A DNA stretch of 64,000 nucleotides from Monarcha castaneiventris obscurior (taxonomy: Eukaryota > Chordata > Aves > Passeriformes > Monarchidae). Below, piece by piece: positions 19,700 through 32,600 of this stretch (the stretch's first letter is position 1; each line of letters opens with the position of its first letter). The notes beneath the pieces are model-generated. The model saw only the letters and a list, made by a program, of their open reading frames with translations. It had not been told where the DNA came from and did not search any database. The stretch spans positions 496,001 to 560,000 of the forward strand of contig JAMPIT010000437.1 of the NCBI GenBank assembly GCA_026261815.1. Reading direction: 5' to 3'. Both the position numbers and the translations under genes were made by a program.

Positions 19700-22600
19700 T
19701 TTTTTCTGCTTTTACTACAATTTTACTAGTTCATCACCTGTAGTGCTTACTGTGCTGGAAAAATTGAGAGAGAGGTTTTCTCATGCTTACAAGAGCCCTG
19801 TGAGCTGGTTTAACATCTGCTCTGTTCTGGCGGTAGAGTGGAGACAGGGCTGGCGAGGCACCCCTGCCATGGCTGTGCCCTGCTTTGGGTGCATTTCCCA
19901 ATGGGGACGAGTGCTGCTCCTCCACAGGGTCCTGCCAGCCCTGGGCGAGGCAGGTGGGTATCCATCCCTGGAACATCCCTTCTCAGCCCCGCTCTGGCAC
20001 TCTGGGGGGTGTTGGTTAAGCACATGGGAGTTTAAAACGACATTAATCCTCTGAGAGTGACCCTCAGCTTCCTGCCGTGAAATCCGCTGCTGCCGGTGAA
20101 TGTCCCGCCAGTTTTCTGTGACTAAGCACCGTGCTGGATCTCATGCAGCAGCCACTGGGCTGAGCACCCACACTGCTCCCATGGGGCTGGGGCAGCGACC
20201 AGGCACTGCTGGAGGGGCTCCAGCATGAGCTGCAGAGAAGGAAAGAAATCACCTGTGCAGAAAGTGCAAAAGCTGTAACGTATCACAATTATTTGCTGGG
20301 AATTTGCAGTGTGGATTTTGCTCATTTATGTGCTTGTAGACTAGAAGAGATTATAAGTATTTTATTGCTTTCAACAAAAATATTATCACATAGTAGTTGC
20401 AGGAGGCTTTAAAATAAAAGGACAAAACAGTGTAAGGGCCAAGTCATAAATTTGTGTGTTATATTTACAAAAATGCACATGCAGATGAGATCATTAAAAC
20501 AGAAACAAATGTACTGTGGCCTGGCGGGGAAGCGATGGCCGCGTGTGCTGTGCAGCAGCCACAGGAGCGGGGTCCGGAAGAGCAGGGAGGCAGCAGGGCC
20601 TTCTGTGGCGGCAGCACTGGAGCTTGTGTCAGACCTTTTTGGGGAACTTGAGCTTCACCAGTGTTGCACAAATAAGGGCATCAGGAAGCAAACGGCTTCT
20701 TCAGGGTTGCAGTCGTGTTCAGTCTGGGTTTGAAGCAACTCCTGTGTCTGCCTTTAAAAAAGGCTCAAGGAGAGAAGGAAAATCAGAGTATAGGCTGATT
20801 CTGTGACTGCTGTATTGCAACTTTTTGGTGAGATGAAATGAAGACACAGGACATACTTGGAGCTCAGGTGGATTTGCACTGTGGTTTCTGTCTGCGTGTG
20901 AGGCCGGGTACGGAGGCCCCCGTGCCCCTCACGGGTGGGAGCCCTGCAGTGAGGAAGTGTTTTTGTTCTGCTCGAGGTGCAGCTGTGAAGAGGATACCCA
21001 CAGCCACCCTCATGTCGGGCTCTGGGACACACTGGTGTCCCAGTGCCGTGCTCTGGGTGACCACTGGCCCTGCCGGGCTCAGAGGGAAGGGCAGGCACCT
21101 CGGCACCATTTTCGTAGGTCAGCCTCTCACCGCAGTAGCACCAGGGTTGCACTGACTCAGCCGGGAGAGCTCCTCTCTCTTGCTCCATTTGCAATAGCAC
21201 ATAAGGACTCTAAAACACAAAATACCTCTCAAAAAAAATTTCTCAGCACACAATATTTCTGTTTGTCCTCGAGTACTGATTTATGTCTTCTGGGTTGAGT
21301 GGCACACAATGCTGAGTGTGCAATGACATATTTCTTTATCTTTGCTGTAAGGCAATTAGTCTGTTGGGTGTTTGGAATCCCAGGTGGTGATGGTTGTAGG
21401 TATTGGATGATGATCCGGGAGACCCCTGGATCTGAGATTTCTTTACAGTTTCCTCTTCACACTGCCCTGCCTGGCCATTTTGTTATGACAGAGCTTGTGC
21501 CTGACACCCGTGCCCTAGGGTTTGATCCCCTGTAATGTGCATAAACCAATGTAAATGGAATGCATTCACTTTACAGGATACAGTGAGAAATGCCATTGCA
21601 GGTGCCCAGGACACAGCTCCAGTCTCCCAGCGCTAAGACAGACTGGAGCTGTGCCTTGTCCCAGAGGCAGGGGTCCAAGCGGGGTTCTCAGCAGGCACCA
21701 GCACTCGAGGCAGTGCCTCCCACTGCAGGGAGCAGCACCCTACCCAGTGGGCAGGTTGTTCCCACGTGAAAATGGACTTAGATGGGAAAATTAAATTAAA
21801 TAAGCCTGATTACCAATGCAGCCAAACACTGTCTGTGGAGCTCAGCCCTGCGACCAGGGGTGGAGTGGGAGCAGCTGGCACCCACACCCCTGCCATGCTG
21901 CCGATGCCCAGGGAGCACCAGGAGGCACAGCTTAGGCACTGGCTCTTTTTTAGGAAAGGCCCAAGCACCGTGTATAGGAAAGGTCACTTGTGCAGACACT
22001 GTCCTACGCCATGATTTAAGAAGAATTTGGGCAGGGAGGAGTTTGTACAGAAACTCTGTGACCAGAAGTGCTTTGAAAATGCCCAGCGCGGTGATGTCGG
22101 TTCTCAGGGAGGAAATGGCCCACGGAGTTCTTTGTGCTCGAACGGGAACAGGAAGAGCACAAATGGCCCAGTACAATGTTCACTCCCAGAGCCCATCGGG
22201 GCTGTGCAGCCAGGGCTGCGTTATCTGACAGGACATCTGCACTGCACCACAGTGAGGCAGGTAAATAGAAAATATGATGGGATACCAATTGTCATGGATT
22301 TTATTCTGATCAGGATTTAACTTCACTGAAACACAAGTGTAAGAACACAACATTTTTCTGAAAGAAAATGGAATGCTTCTTTGTCCTTTCAGTCTCCAGT
22401 TTCCAGAAAAAAGCCGTAAGAGCTAACCACCAGGTATCAGAAAGCTCTCCCAGCCAGTGAGGTGCCTGCACTCCCTCGGACATGTGGCATGCCTGCTGCT
22501 CCTGAGGCTGGGCAGCTCTGAGGAGAGATGCTCACTAAACCCATTCTGTTTCCAAAGTGCTGCCTGCTCTGTTGCAGGGGTGATTAGAGCACAAAAAAAG

Positions 22601-25370
22601 CAAAGTTAATTATATCCCCTCCAAGCTGTGCAATAAAACAAAAAGCCTCATGAAGGAAGCAGCTGGAGTTAGATCTCGAGACCAGGTAACAAAATCTGTC
22701 TACCAAAGTCAAGTGAGGAATTCTTCATTATCACTGCATCTCACAAAACATAACCCTCTGCTTAGGTGTCTGAGTTAAAAGATGTTTAACACGACCTGAC
22801 ACTGGAGATAAACTTTTTGTCTTTTTCCTTGTCTTTTTAATTGTTTTTTTCCTTGTCGCTGTCTTCACTGATGTCAATGTGCCTTGTGGTTTCCTTGGAG
22901 GCTGCTATTCCTGTTGACTCAGGATGAACACCCCAATTAAAAAAAAAAAGGTGGCATGGGAATCCCAGTCTGCAGCAACAGAGAGAGGCTGAAATTAAAC
23001 TATGGCTGAATATGGGAGCCCGGGGGAGAAGGAGGGGGGGAAGGAGGTGGAGAGGGAGTTTGGTGTTTATTGTCACAGCACCTAGCCCCAAGGGCTGCTG
23101 TGGCCACCATGTGTTCTGGAGAGAGATGGTAACGCGCCAGTAGCGCTGAAAACAGTAAAAGAGAGAGCGAGGGAGATTCAGAATAAAGTCATCAAGAAGT
23201 GTAAGGTGTAAAGGACAGAGGTCTGTGGAGTATCTGGTGTTTCCCCACAGGAGGAGAGCAGTGGGGCAGCCCTTCAGTGAAGTGCCTGTGCTGAGCTGGG
23301 GCACTGGCCTGAGCTGTGAAGGGAGCTGGAAGGGAAATCAGACCCAATTCGAGAACTCAACCACAGAAAAGCCGCCTATAGTTTTTGTGCTTTGGTTTCT
23401 AATGTGCATGGTACCCATGGCACGGAATCCTTGCAGCCCTCAGACCCTCGCTGTGTGCAGCAGCCTCTGCTGGTGCAGGGCCGATGTGGAACTACGGGAC
23501 AAAATTGCTTCCTTACAGACATTAGGATGTTGTTTTGCATGGGGTAGGCTATGCTGGCAGCAGAGCCCATGTGCAGGAGCCCCACCCTTTCTCTCCATGA
23601 ACACTCATTTATCTGATGGCTCTTTTCATAACCAAAGCGAGGTGAAAGCTCTTTGGAGGTGGAGCTGTGAGTGTGTGACATGTCTGTTTTACAGTGCTTC
23701 CTGAATCAAGGGGTGGTTAGAGCCTCTAGGAAATTCCCCGTGGTACTTGATGTTCCTATGGGGAGGCAGCAGTGCTGATCATCTGGCAACCTGACCCCAG
23801 GGGACCCACAGGGAGGCGGTCAGGCACCCACCTGGGCTTTGGTGCCTGCCAGAGCCACTGGGCAGAGCCTGTCCCCAGGGCAGGAAGGGTTTTCCCTGCG
23901 TTGGTTAACTGGCACCGTTAAATTTAGCAACAGGGAGGAACAGAAACTGCTGGAGTATTCGCCATGAGGCAACAGCACTCTGCATTGTTCCCTACGGAAG
24001 GAAACAGAAATCGAAACTAAACGTTTAAGAGAAAAGAGAATAACTGAGTTTTTTCGGAAGCATATGTGTATGTGCAGTGAGATGTGCTCAGCCTTATCAG
24101 TAAGATGCAATCAGCCTTATCAATAAGCAGTTGCTTCATATGCTAGAATACTTGGGAGTAAAATACTAAGCAAGATGTCTCCAGGAATCACAAATATTTG
24201 TAGGTTTTGGGTGTGAGTTTGGCTCAGACACTGCTGCTGCCTAGACAGCAAGGGACAAAGTCAGAGAATGCTGCCACTGACTTTATTAAAATGGTAAAAT
24301 AGAGAGAACTGCAAACCAGTTTTCAGAGGCACAGGACACTTTTATGGCAAATGGCACAAAAATAAAAGAGAAAGGATGAACAGTGTAGGAGGTTATTGTG
24401 AGCCTGGGGAGGGACTGGGCTGCTGCTGTAACACAGAAATGAGATCAAACAGTGTAAACCTGTCAGGGCCAGGGGAAGAAAGAGCTGGAAGAGGGACCAC
24501 AGAAGGTCACTTTATCTGTTCCCTTGCCCCTGGCACGGTGGAGTGTACCTGAATCACTCTTCCAGAAGAGTGCCTAACCTTGATTTAGTACCTTATCAGT
24601 CCTTTTTTCCCCCCTCAGTCCAGCCTTACTCTCTCTCCCTGCAGTTTAAGCCCATCTTCATGTCCTCACTGCCATAAATACAAGGAAAAAGTGTTCCTTG
24701 CTCTTTATAGTGCCCTTAAATTTCAGGTTATCATTGCTGTGCTTCAGTCATCCTTGGTGCTGCTTCCAGCTCTTTCCCTGCTTTCACCCCCACTGCTGTC
24801 CCTGGAGCTCTCATCCCACTGCCTGCCAAGCTGACAGCGGTGGGACCGGACCCGGCGTTCCCCATGCCCCCGCACATCCCCTTGCCTGGCAGCCCGCCTG
24901 CCTCTGCACATGCTTAGGGGTGCGTCTCTCTCTTTTTTTGTCCTCTAGGTTAACGCAGACAACAGTAGATAACCATCAAGTTTATAATGACTCTTTATAG
25001 GCAAAAAAAATTAAATGGGTTCTTCCTTAGTCTTCTTTATCAGTTCCTCTTGCCATGGTACGTCATGTTTTTAAATCTCATATTTTTTGCCCTTCCTTGG
25101 AATCTTTCCAGTTTGTTTATGTCTTTCCTGAAGTGTGGTTAGCACCACGGTGGTTTGATGAGCCTCCTTTGCGCATGGCCCTGGGTGCGTGTCCTGGCAG
25201 GGGGCACATCGGTACACCTCTGGCTGATCTAGACTATTGTGCCTCCCGTTCTGCACTCTCCTGTCAGTGTCACCCACAGGGCGAGACCGGCCCCTGCCCT
25301 GTGACACGGGGCAGAGCTGACCTGTTGCCTCGGTGAGGGGTGTGCTGCTCTGGAGGGACAGGGAGCGGTG
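19700..25370. other. Intergenic sequence, no gene recognised
   Basis: No gene, RNA or clear transposon is seen. It has a G/A-rich patch at 23020-23060 and an A run at 22938-22950. Open frames up to 159 codons overlap each other on both strands and have no recognisable domain. Confidence 0.5.
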
Positions 25371-25852
25371 CGGGTGCTCACGGTGGGTGCCGGGGGAGCC
25401 GCACGCAGCCCCCGCAGCAGCCCCGGGCCCCCGCCGCCAAAACCAACCCGCGTGCAGCGGCTTCTTCTGCCAAGATGAAGGAGGAGCGGGAACCGGGGGC
25501 AAAGCAGGGCCCTTCTGCCTGCTTCGGGAAGCAAATCTTTAGAGGATCGTGTCCTCAGGGACGGCGTTTGGGGGCTCTGGAGCAGTCGCGCTGGGTGTTT
25601 GCGGGCACGGCCGGGCCGCGGACAGCGCTGCCCGCCCCGAGGCCGCCCCTCCCCCGGCCGGAGGCGGCGGGGCCGGGCACGTGTGCGGGCCCGGGCTCGG
25701 GCTCGGTGACTCATGAGGCGCCGGCCGCTCCGCCGCGGGGAGGATGAGGGAGGGCGGCCCCGGGGGAGGGCAGCCCGCCGCGCCGCCGCCCCGCTCCGCG
25801 CCTTCCCCTCGCTCCCGCCGTGCCCGAAGCGCGGAGGCCGCACCGGGATTAG

Positions 25853-25858
25853 GTGAGC
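25853..25858 (+). other. Candidate splice donor (AG|GTGAGC) in the CpG island
   Basis: The sequence ATTAG|GTGAGC fits the donor consensus well. It may end a non-coding first exon. Its natural partner would be the acceptor at 42163-42164. No transcript evidence is available here. Confidence 0.45.
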
Positions 25859-26080
25859 GCGGCCGGGCCGGGGCTGGGCCGGGCTCCCCGCGGGCCCGGG
25901 GCTGCCGGCGGGGCCGGGTGGCGCTTCCGGGCGGGGCGGGGGCGGCGGCGGAAGCGGGGCCGGGGCCGGCGCGGGGAGCCCGGGCCGCCGCTGCCTCCGC
26001 CCGCCGCGCCGGCGGCACCGTCGGCATGAGCCGCTGAGCCGGGCGGGCCGCGCCGGCAGGGCCCCGCCGGCAGGCCCGGG

Positions 26081-26086
26081 GTGAGT
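26081..26086 (+). other. Candidate splice donor (GGG|GTGAGT) in the CpG island
   Basis: A perfect GTGAGT follows CCCGGG about 230 bases downstream of the first candidate donor. The intronic side is ideal, but the exon side (GGG) is weaker than AG. It may end an alternative first exon from the same island. Confidence 0.4.
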
Positions 26087-26639
26087 GCGGCGGCGAGGCC
26101 CGGCGGCGGGGGGAGCGGGCGGCGGCCCTGCCGGGGCGGCTCCGCGGGGCAGGGGGGCTCGCCGGGCTCCGCGGGGAGGGGCGGCAGCGGGGCCGCGCTC
26201 GGCGGCCCGGGGGCAGGCACCGTCCTCCGCCAGGGGCCGGAGCGGGGCCGGGGCGCGGCCGCGGTGCCCGCGCGTCCTTTCCCGGCGGCAGCGCCCGGCG
26301 CGGGGGCTCCGCACGCGGGTCCCCGCCGGCAGCCCGGAGCCCTCCGGCCGCGGGGGAGCAGCGGTTCCGCGGCCGCTCGGCAGCACCGGGCCGGGGGCTC
26401 GGCGGTAGGTCGGGGCTGCCCGGCCGGCTCCGCGCTGCCCCGGGCGGGGTGTCCGTGCGGGTCGGTGCCGCGGTGCGGGCTCTGCGGCGGGCGCGGACCC
26501 CGCGCGGGGCCGGCGGTGCGGGTGCGGGTGCGGCGCTGAGCGCGGCATCGCCCTGTGCGCGCTCGGCCACGGCCTGGTCCCGGGAGCCGCCGCCGCGTCG
26601 CGGGGGAAACAGAGCTTTTTGCTTTCTTTTTACAGAAAG

Positions 26640-29600
26640 TTCATGAATTCAGAACTTGGGTTTCCAGCTGCAAACAAGTCGGTTTGTTCAGGCGTTGGTA
26701 TAGTGGAAGCGAAAAATGCAGGGATGTTTGTGTAAAATGGTTGTCTTGGAAAAATATGTGGTTGTTTCTTTTAGAAAGAAATAATTTCATTTGTTGATTT
26801 TTTTGCGGTGGGGAATATATGCCCCAGAGCAAGGGAGAAGCGGGACACGGGTGACAGAGATAATGAAGTGCTGGAGAGCAGGTTCAGGAAAGGGATATAA
26901 CGGGAAAGAGAGACAGGAGTAATGAATAGTAATGGTGAATAGCTTAACTGGGTTATGTCTTTTTTTGGCACTACGGAGAAAAGGTTCTAATGAAACGACA
27001 ACACATTCCAAAGTGACAAGGAATGATTTGCATAATGAATTATTAACCGATGGCACTTGTTGCTGCAGGGGAAGTTTGGGGTGAGAGCTGAGGAGAGGTT
27101 GCAGGCTCTCCTCGGGCTGGCTGCATGTAACACTGACCCTGGGCAGGCCCACTGGCATAGAACAATATTATGATAATTTCAAGTAGATAAAAGAGGAAGA
27201 AATGAAAGGCTTGGCAACCCCGTGCTCACTGCAATGGTGACAGGACTGCTGCATGAGGAAGGTTGGGATGTTGCACTGCAGGAACCAGAGGTGTTGGGAG
27301 TCTCTCTGCTTGTAGGGTGCTGCAGGCTGAGCTGGAAGTGCTGCCTGGGAAGTGTTCTGGGGTGCAGGGCACCCCAGCAACTCGTGTAGCAGGGACAGGG
27401 GTGCTGGGTGATGCTGAGCTGAGCTTGATGGTTGCAGTGTGTGCTTCTGGAATTGAAATGTTGTGAGGTCTGTGTCTTGCTGCTTTCCTTAGCTCATGCC
27501 AGATCAGGCATAGACTGTAACACTGTAGAATGGAATTGGACTTCACTGAGTCTAAAAGGCCTGGATTTAAAAGCTCAGGGCTTCTGAGTTGCAAAACTTC
27601 TCCAGGTTTAATTAAACCAAAAGCTGTTTAAATGGAAAAGTGATGGCAATGGCTGAACAGTCTATGTTTCATGGTCTCCAGGCTTGCAAAAATGTAGAAA
27701 ACTTTCTGCTCTGTGTGTTGGAGTTAATAGTAATTGTGGGGTCTGCCTGGTTTGTGTGATACATAGAAGTTCAGGATGGTGCAGTTGTTATTTACTTGGA
27801 CTACTGAGGAAAAATATACAGAAGCAGAATTCCTGGTCTGATACATGAGAGTGAAAGTACTTGGGTGCATTTATTGTCTCATTTCCTTAAAGCCATCATT
27901 GGATTAAATTTATTCTGAATGGCTGGAAGAGGCTGAGTCTGTGGAGGCTTTGTGGTACTGTGAGGCACTTGAATCAATGGGCAAAATTGGGGCATCCTGT
28001 GAGGAATCTGTAATTTCACGTCAATCAGCAGCAGTGCCAGAGCCGCCCTGTCAACCCCTGGGCTGCAGCAAAGGGTATGTCCACGGTTTCCATCCATCCC
28101 CTGCCCAGTGCCAGACTTCCCTGCACTGGGAACAGCCTGACTTTGTGTTTTCTTTTCATTTACCCACCAAATCCTCCTCTGTGTTCACTGTCTCTGGAGT
28201 GTTGGGAAGCACAGCTGTGCCATGTGCCAGGATAGGCATGAGCTCTCTGTTTTCTGGGCTGAAAGCAGACGTGGGAAATGGCCAATTCCAGTGTATCCCA
28301 CAGCTGCCTCTGGCCTGGTCCCCCCCTGGGTAGGTGTCTGACCACCTCCTTCACCCTTGGGGCAGGAGGTGTTAGATGGTTAGATCTGGTGGATTAGCAA
28401 GGTAATAGATAGTGTCCATCTGCAGAGGTATCTACAATGCAATTTAATTAGCAGAAGCAGGGAATTTCTCTGGTATATTATTTTCCAATTGTGGAAGTAA
28501 TACTAACTGGGAGCAGTCTTTACTGAAAGGGTTTTCTGAAGGCAGTCAGGCCAGGGAGTTGTTCTTTGGGTGCCTGGCTGTGGTCAGTGTATGCAGGCTG
28601 AGGGTACGGGGGCGCTCCATGAGGGGCACACAGCTCTTGGTGGTGTGCTGGGTGGGCCTATAAAAATTTCAGTTTTGACTGTTTTTACTAAAAGCTGGAA
28701 ATGCTGTTAGTCCATTTTACTTTGAAGTTCAACAGTATAATCAGAAATAAATATTTGAATCAAGTTGCTTCAAGCCTTAAATGTAGACATTCCTGTTCAG
28801 TTGTGGAGCAAGGTAAATTTTGCTCTGCATTGCTGTACCTCCTGAATTGTTCTACTGTGGTGCTTCACTAAGTCTCAGGTGCTGGTCATAATTTTTTGGT
28901 ATTACTAGGTAAAGTAATTACCTAGTAATACCAAATGAGTGTCTATACTCTGCTTCCTATAGCCAGGCCAAGGATTGAATAAACTAACATTTTTAGACAC
29001 ATCTGTGACAAATACCACACACTCATGAGCATTTGAAAGTAGTAGATGCTGCTGTTGCTTTCTTTTAAAACCTGTTTGGTTGGCGTGGAGGTTTCTGGTG
29101 CTTGTCCAGTTTGTGTGTCTTGGGACCACTGGAAGTGCTTCTTAGCAGAATTTCAAAATTTCATCTGTGGGGAAGATCGTGCTGAGGAGAATCTGTAATG
29201 CAGTCCTGCAGCCTGTCCTCCGAGGGGTGTGTGGAGGGCAGGTGAGTGCCCCATTCCATGGCCTTGGTGCGATGTCCCAGCCATGTCCCGCTGCATCCCT
29301 GCACCAGGTGCTGCTCTGAATTCCCTGTCCTTGGAGCTGCCTGTGTTGGAAGCCTGGAGTGTAACTGTGAGGTCCGGGAGATGGTGATGGATGCCAGCAA
29401 TCAGCTGGGGCACACACTGGCCATTGGAAGGGGGCTGCCCCACAGGGCCAGGGTTTGGTGGCCCAGAGCAGTAAAAGCCGTGTGGTTTTGGCCTCACTGT
29501 CCAGGAGGGTTTCTGTGCCCACAGAAAGGTTCTTACACGTGTGGTGTAGATGAAGATCTCATGGCCAGCTCAGATTAAATCATAGGCTTCCCTCTCTGTT

Positions 29601-32600
29601 TTTATTTTCTTTGAGTATGTGTTTTATTCTGCTGCTTCAGCATCAGTGCGGAGGTGGTAGTGACACAGGGATGCCTGTAATTAAGGGGGATCAGCCTTAG
29701 CACCTCTTGATTCCTAAATAGTGGATTATTTCTTCTTAGGATGATTCCTGCTCAGGAACTGGTGAATAATCTGCAAACATCATTTTTTTGACTCTGCAGA
29801 GGTCACGCTTGTTGGGTTGTAAAAGGCCTTGTGGTAACTCTATTACTTTGAAAGGGTTAATAGGTGTTTTCCTCAGGCATATTTTCGATGGGAATGCTGT
29901 AAACAGCATGTTAGCTAGGCCAGCTCGTTAAGGTAAAACTGCAGAGGTTCTGTTCCCATTTGATATGATTTATGTTCATGCCAAGGATGATTTTTGCAAC
30001 TATGAGTTTATCAGCAAATTCCTGCTACTACTCCTGTCTGGAGGGAAGGGAGAGGGGGGATCTGGCAGGGTTCAATCACTTCCCTGGGAATTCCTGCACT
30101 TCAATGTGTCCTGCTGTGCCCAGCCCTGCACGGGGGACTCTCCTTTCCTTTGCATGACTGGTGGTCTCCACTGTTTGTGTGCCATAGGGATTAGAGCAGC
30201 TGCCTATGATTATTATTATTTTATTTAATTTTATTAACAATTATATACTGTAAACTTAGTTTCCCAAGTAATGCAGCAAAGTAAACAACATTTCTTTCCT
30301 CCTACCTCATACTGATTTACCAAAAGCATAAATGTATAAATATGTTTGAATGCTGCCCTCGGTGACATTTGGAGCCTGCTCTGCTGTGAATATGTGCAGT
30401 TGCAATTCCATTAGTGTCAAAGAGAGTTCCCAGCAATTAACAAGGAAAGAGAAGAGACTATTAAAACCGTGTTGTAATTGTGATGAAACTTCAATACATC
30501 CCAAGATAAGAAAATACACTGTTAATGTACAGAGTTGGGAGGTGAAGGCTTTGTGTGGTTCCTGTGGGGATGCTGGAGCCCGCTCTCCCTTCAGCAGCCT
30601 GTGCAGGGGGAGTGTCCCAGTCAGTACTTTGCTCTGAGAATAAAGCCAGACAAATGTTGGTTTACCCTGATCTGTGCATTCAAAACCAGCAGTAAATTCT
30701 CCTGTTCTGAAGACGCTCTGAAGTTTCTTCAACAGCTTCAGAGGCAGTGACAGGAGAGTGACAGCAGCGCCCTGAGCTGGGGCAGGCTGACGTGTACGAG
30801 GTTGCCTATGCTCATTGGGCAGTTTTGGGGCTGGGATTGGTGTGTGCTGACCTCGGGGTGAAATCCCACTATCTATCAGGAGAACTGCTTTTCCTAAGGG
30901 GTCAGTTAATTTTTTTAAATGTCTACTTTCTGTTAACTCCTACCCTGTGAAACACCCATGTTTCAGATTATATGCATGTAGTTGTTATAGAAGAGTATTT
31001 TTATCCAAAACATCTTTATTTTAGGTAGCTGGGAAGAAAAAACAGTTTGCAATAGGTATAATCTATCCTCAGTAAAATCTAACTTGAGTTCTCATAATTC
31101 AGCTTGACTAAGCTTGAATTTTTGAAGGTAAATTTGCTGTTGGTACAAATTAGCAAGGGCAGCAGCAGTGTGTAAGGTTGCAGCACTTCTGTCACGAGGG
31201 TGCAAAATCCTGCAGTTTGAGTTCATTTTCGTTTGAATCTACAGGTTGTACCAGAAAACTGAGGCAGCCAGGCATGAGGAAAATGCAGCTGGGCCTGAGT
31301 TTTGTGTAGCCAGATTATAATTCCCATAAGGCAAGTGCATGACCAGCATTAGCCCAGCCTGGGGCATGGACCAGCTCAGCCTGGGTCTGTCTGTCCTTCC
31401 ACAGCCCCACTACTTCCTGGAGCTGCCCTGATCTGTGATAAAATGTATGACTCCTGTGTGCTCATGGGACCTGTGCTTTGGGCAAATAGGCCAAATACTT
31501 GTTTTCACAGAAAAATATTTTGGTACATAAATATGCAAGCTGTATATGAGCAGCTGAATTGAGTGAATTTCTGCACAATAAAAAGCAATAAGTACTAGAC
31601 AGGTTGAAATAGGTCCTTCGGTGTTTTGAGCAGAGCTTCTGCACAGCCTTCCATGGTTAGCCTGGCTGGGTTGGACTCCTTTTATCAGTCCTTCTTGTGA
31701 ATGTACAGGTGGCACTTCCAACGTCTGCAGCGTGTCCAGGTTTTCCTGTGGGAAGTGTACCTTGCTGTCCGCCCTGGGGCAGGCTGCTCTTGTAAAAGGA
31801 ATTTCTTTTCCCTTATGTAACTTGTTGGTAACACTACATCCAGAGTTGGCTCTTGCAAAAGTGCGTCAGTCTTGCTTGCAGTGGCACAGAAAAAACTTAG
31901 CAGAGCGTGCACTGAATTCCCCCCTTATCTCTCTATAGCACATTTTATGTATCTTGTAGTGAGATGTTTTGTTTCTACAGTTTCAGACTCCGTGTTTCAG
32001 AAGATTAATAGACTTAGCAGCCCTGTTTGCTCAGCTTAGCAGCGATAACAATGTAATAAGTCATGAGACGGTCGCAGATCATCTGGCAAGGCAAAATATG
32101 CCTTGGACTTGAACTTGGAGCAGGTATTATTTGCAGAGAAAAGTGAAATGTTGAAAGCATTATAAATAGCGTGTCCTGACTTGGGTGGCTGTGGGTTCGG
32201 GTCTGCCTGCAGAGCCTGCACGGGAGGCAGCTGATGGCATCTGCATTCCCCCGTCGGAGGGAGCGGGGAGAGCGAGGGCAGCATTTGTACCGTACATGGC
32301 TGGCATTTACTGCAGCACGTTCGGGGCCCTGGCTGAGCTTGGGCGCAGGCTGGAAGAGCCGGGCTGGGCCCCGGGCTCCCAAATCCTCCTGCAGCAGCTC
32401 CGCGCATTCCTGCTGCGTTGCTGTCTCCCGCGCCAGCGAGTCCAACTGCGAGCAGTGAGTAAGGACTTGGGAACCCAGAGCATTTTTGGGCTCCGGGCCC
32501 AATCCTGCTTCCAGAGAAGTTAATTGGAATTTTTTCCTTCTAAAAAAGGGAGAGCAATCAGAACTGCCCAGCTTGGTCCTGTAAGTCCCTTGGTGCTCCT

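Larger units (their letters stand above)
25380..26620. promoter_or_regulatory. MBNL1: Strong CpG island, candidate distal MBNL1 promoter
   Basis: About 1.2 kb is extremely GC-rich, with CpG at or near the expected frequency, ending sharply near 26.6 kb. It contains an E-box CACGTG (25678-25683), an AP-1 type TGACTCA (25707-25713) and two strong splice donors on the + strand. Large frames on the minus strand (up to 439 codons, low-complexity Pro/Ala/Arg/Gly) are a composition effect. It lies 16 kb upstream of the MBNL1 start-codon exon, which begins with a splice acceptor and so needs an upstream first exon. Assignment to MBNL1 is an inference; a divergent non-coding transcript, as at human MBNL1 (MBNL1-AS1), is also possible. 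Confidence 0.75.

Noticed and set aside
22837..23704. Frames of 155 and 159 codons on opposite strands
   Set aside because: They overlap each other, and the products lack recognisable motifs. Ordinary chance frames.
25229..26570. Minus-strand open frames of 439 and 343 codons
   Set aside because: They lie in a CpG island, overlap each other in different frames, and give Pro/Ala/Arg/Gly low-complexity sequence without domains. Stop codons are rare in such GC-rich DNA.
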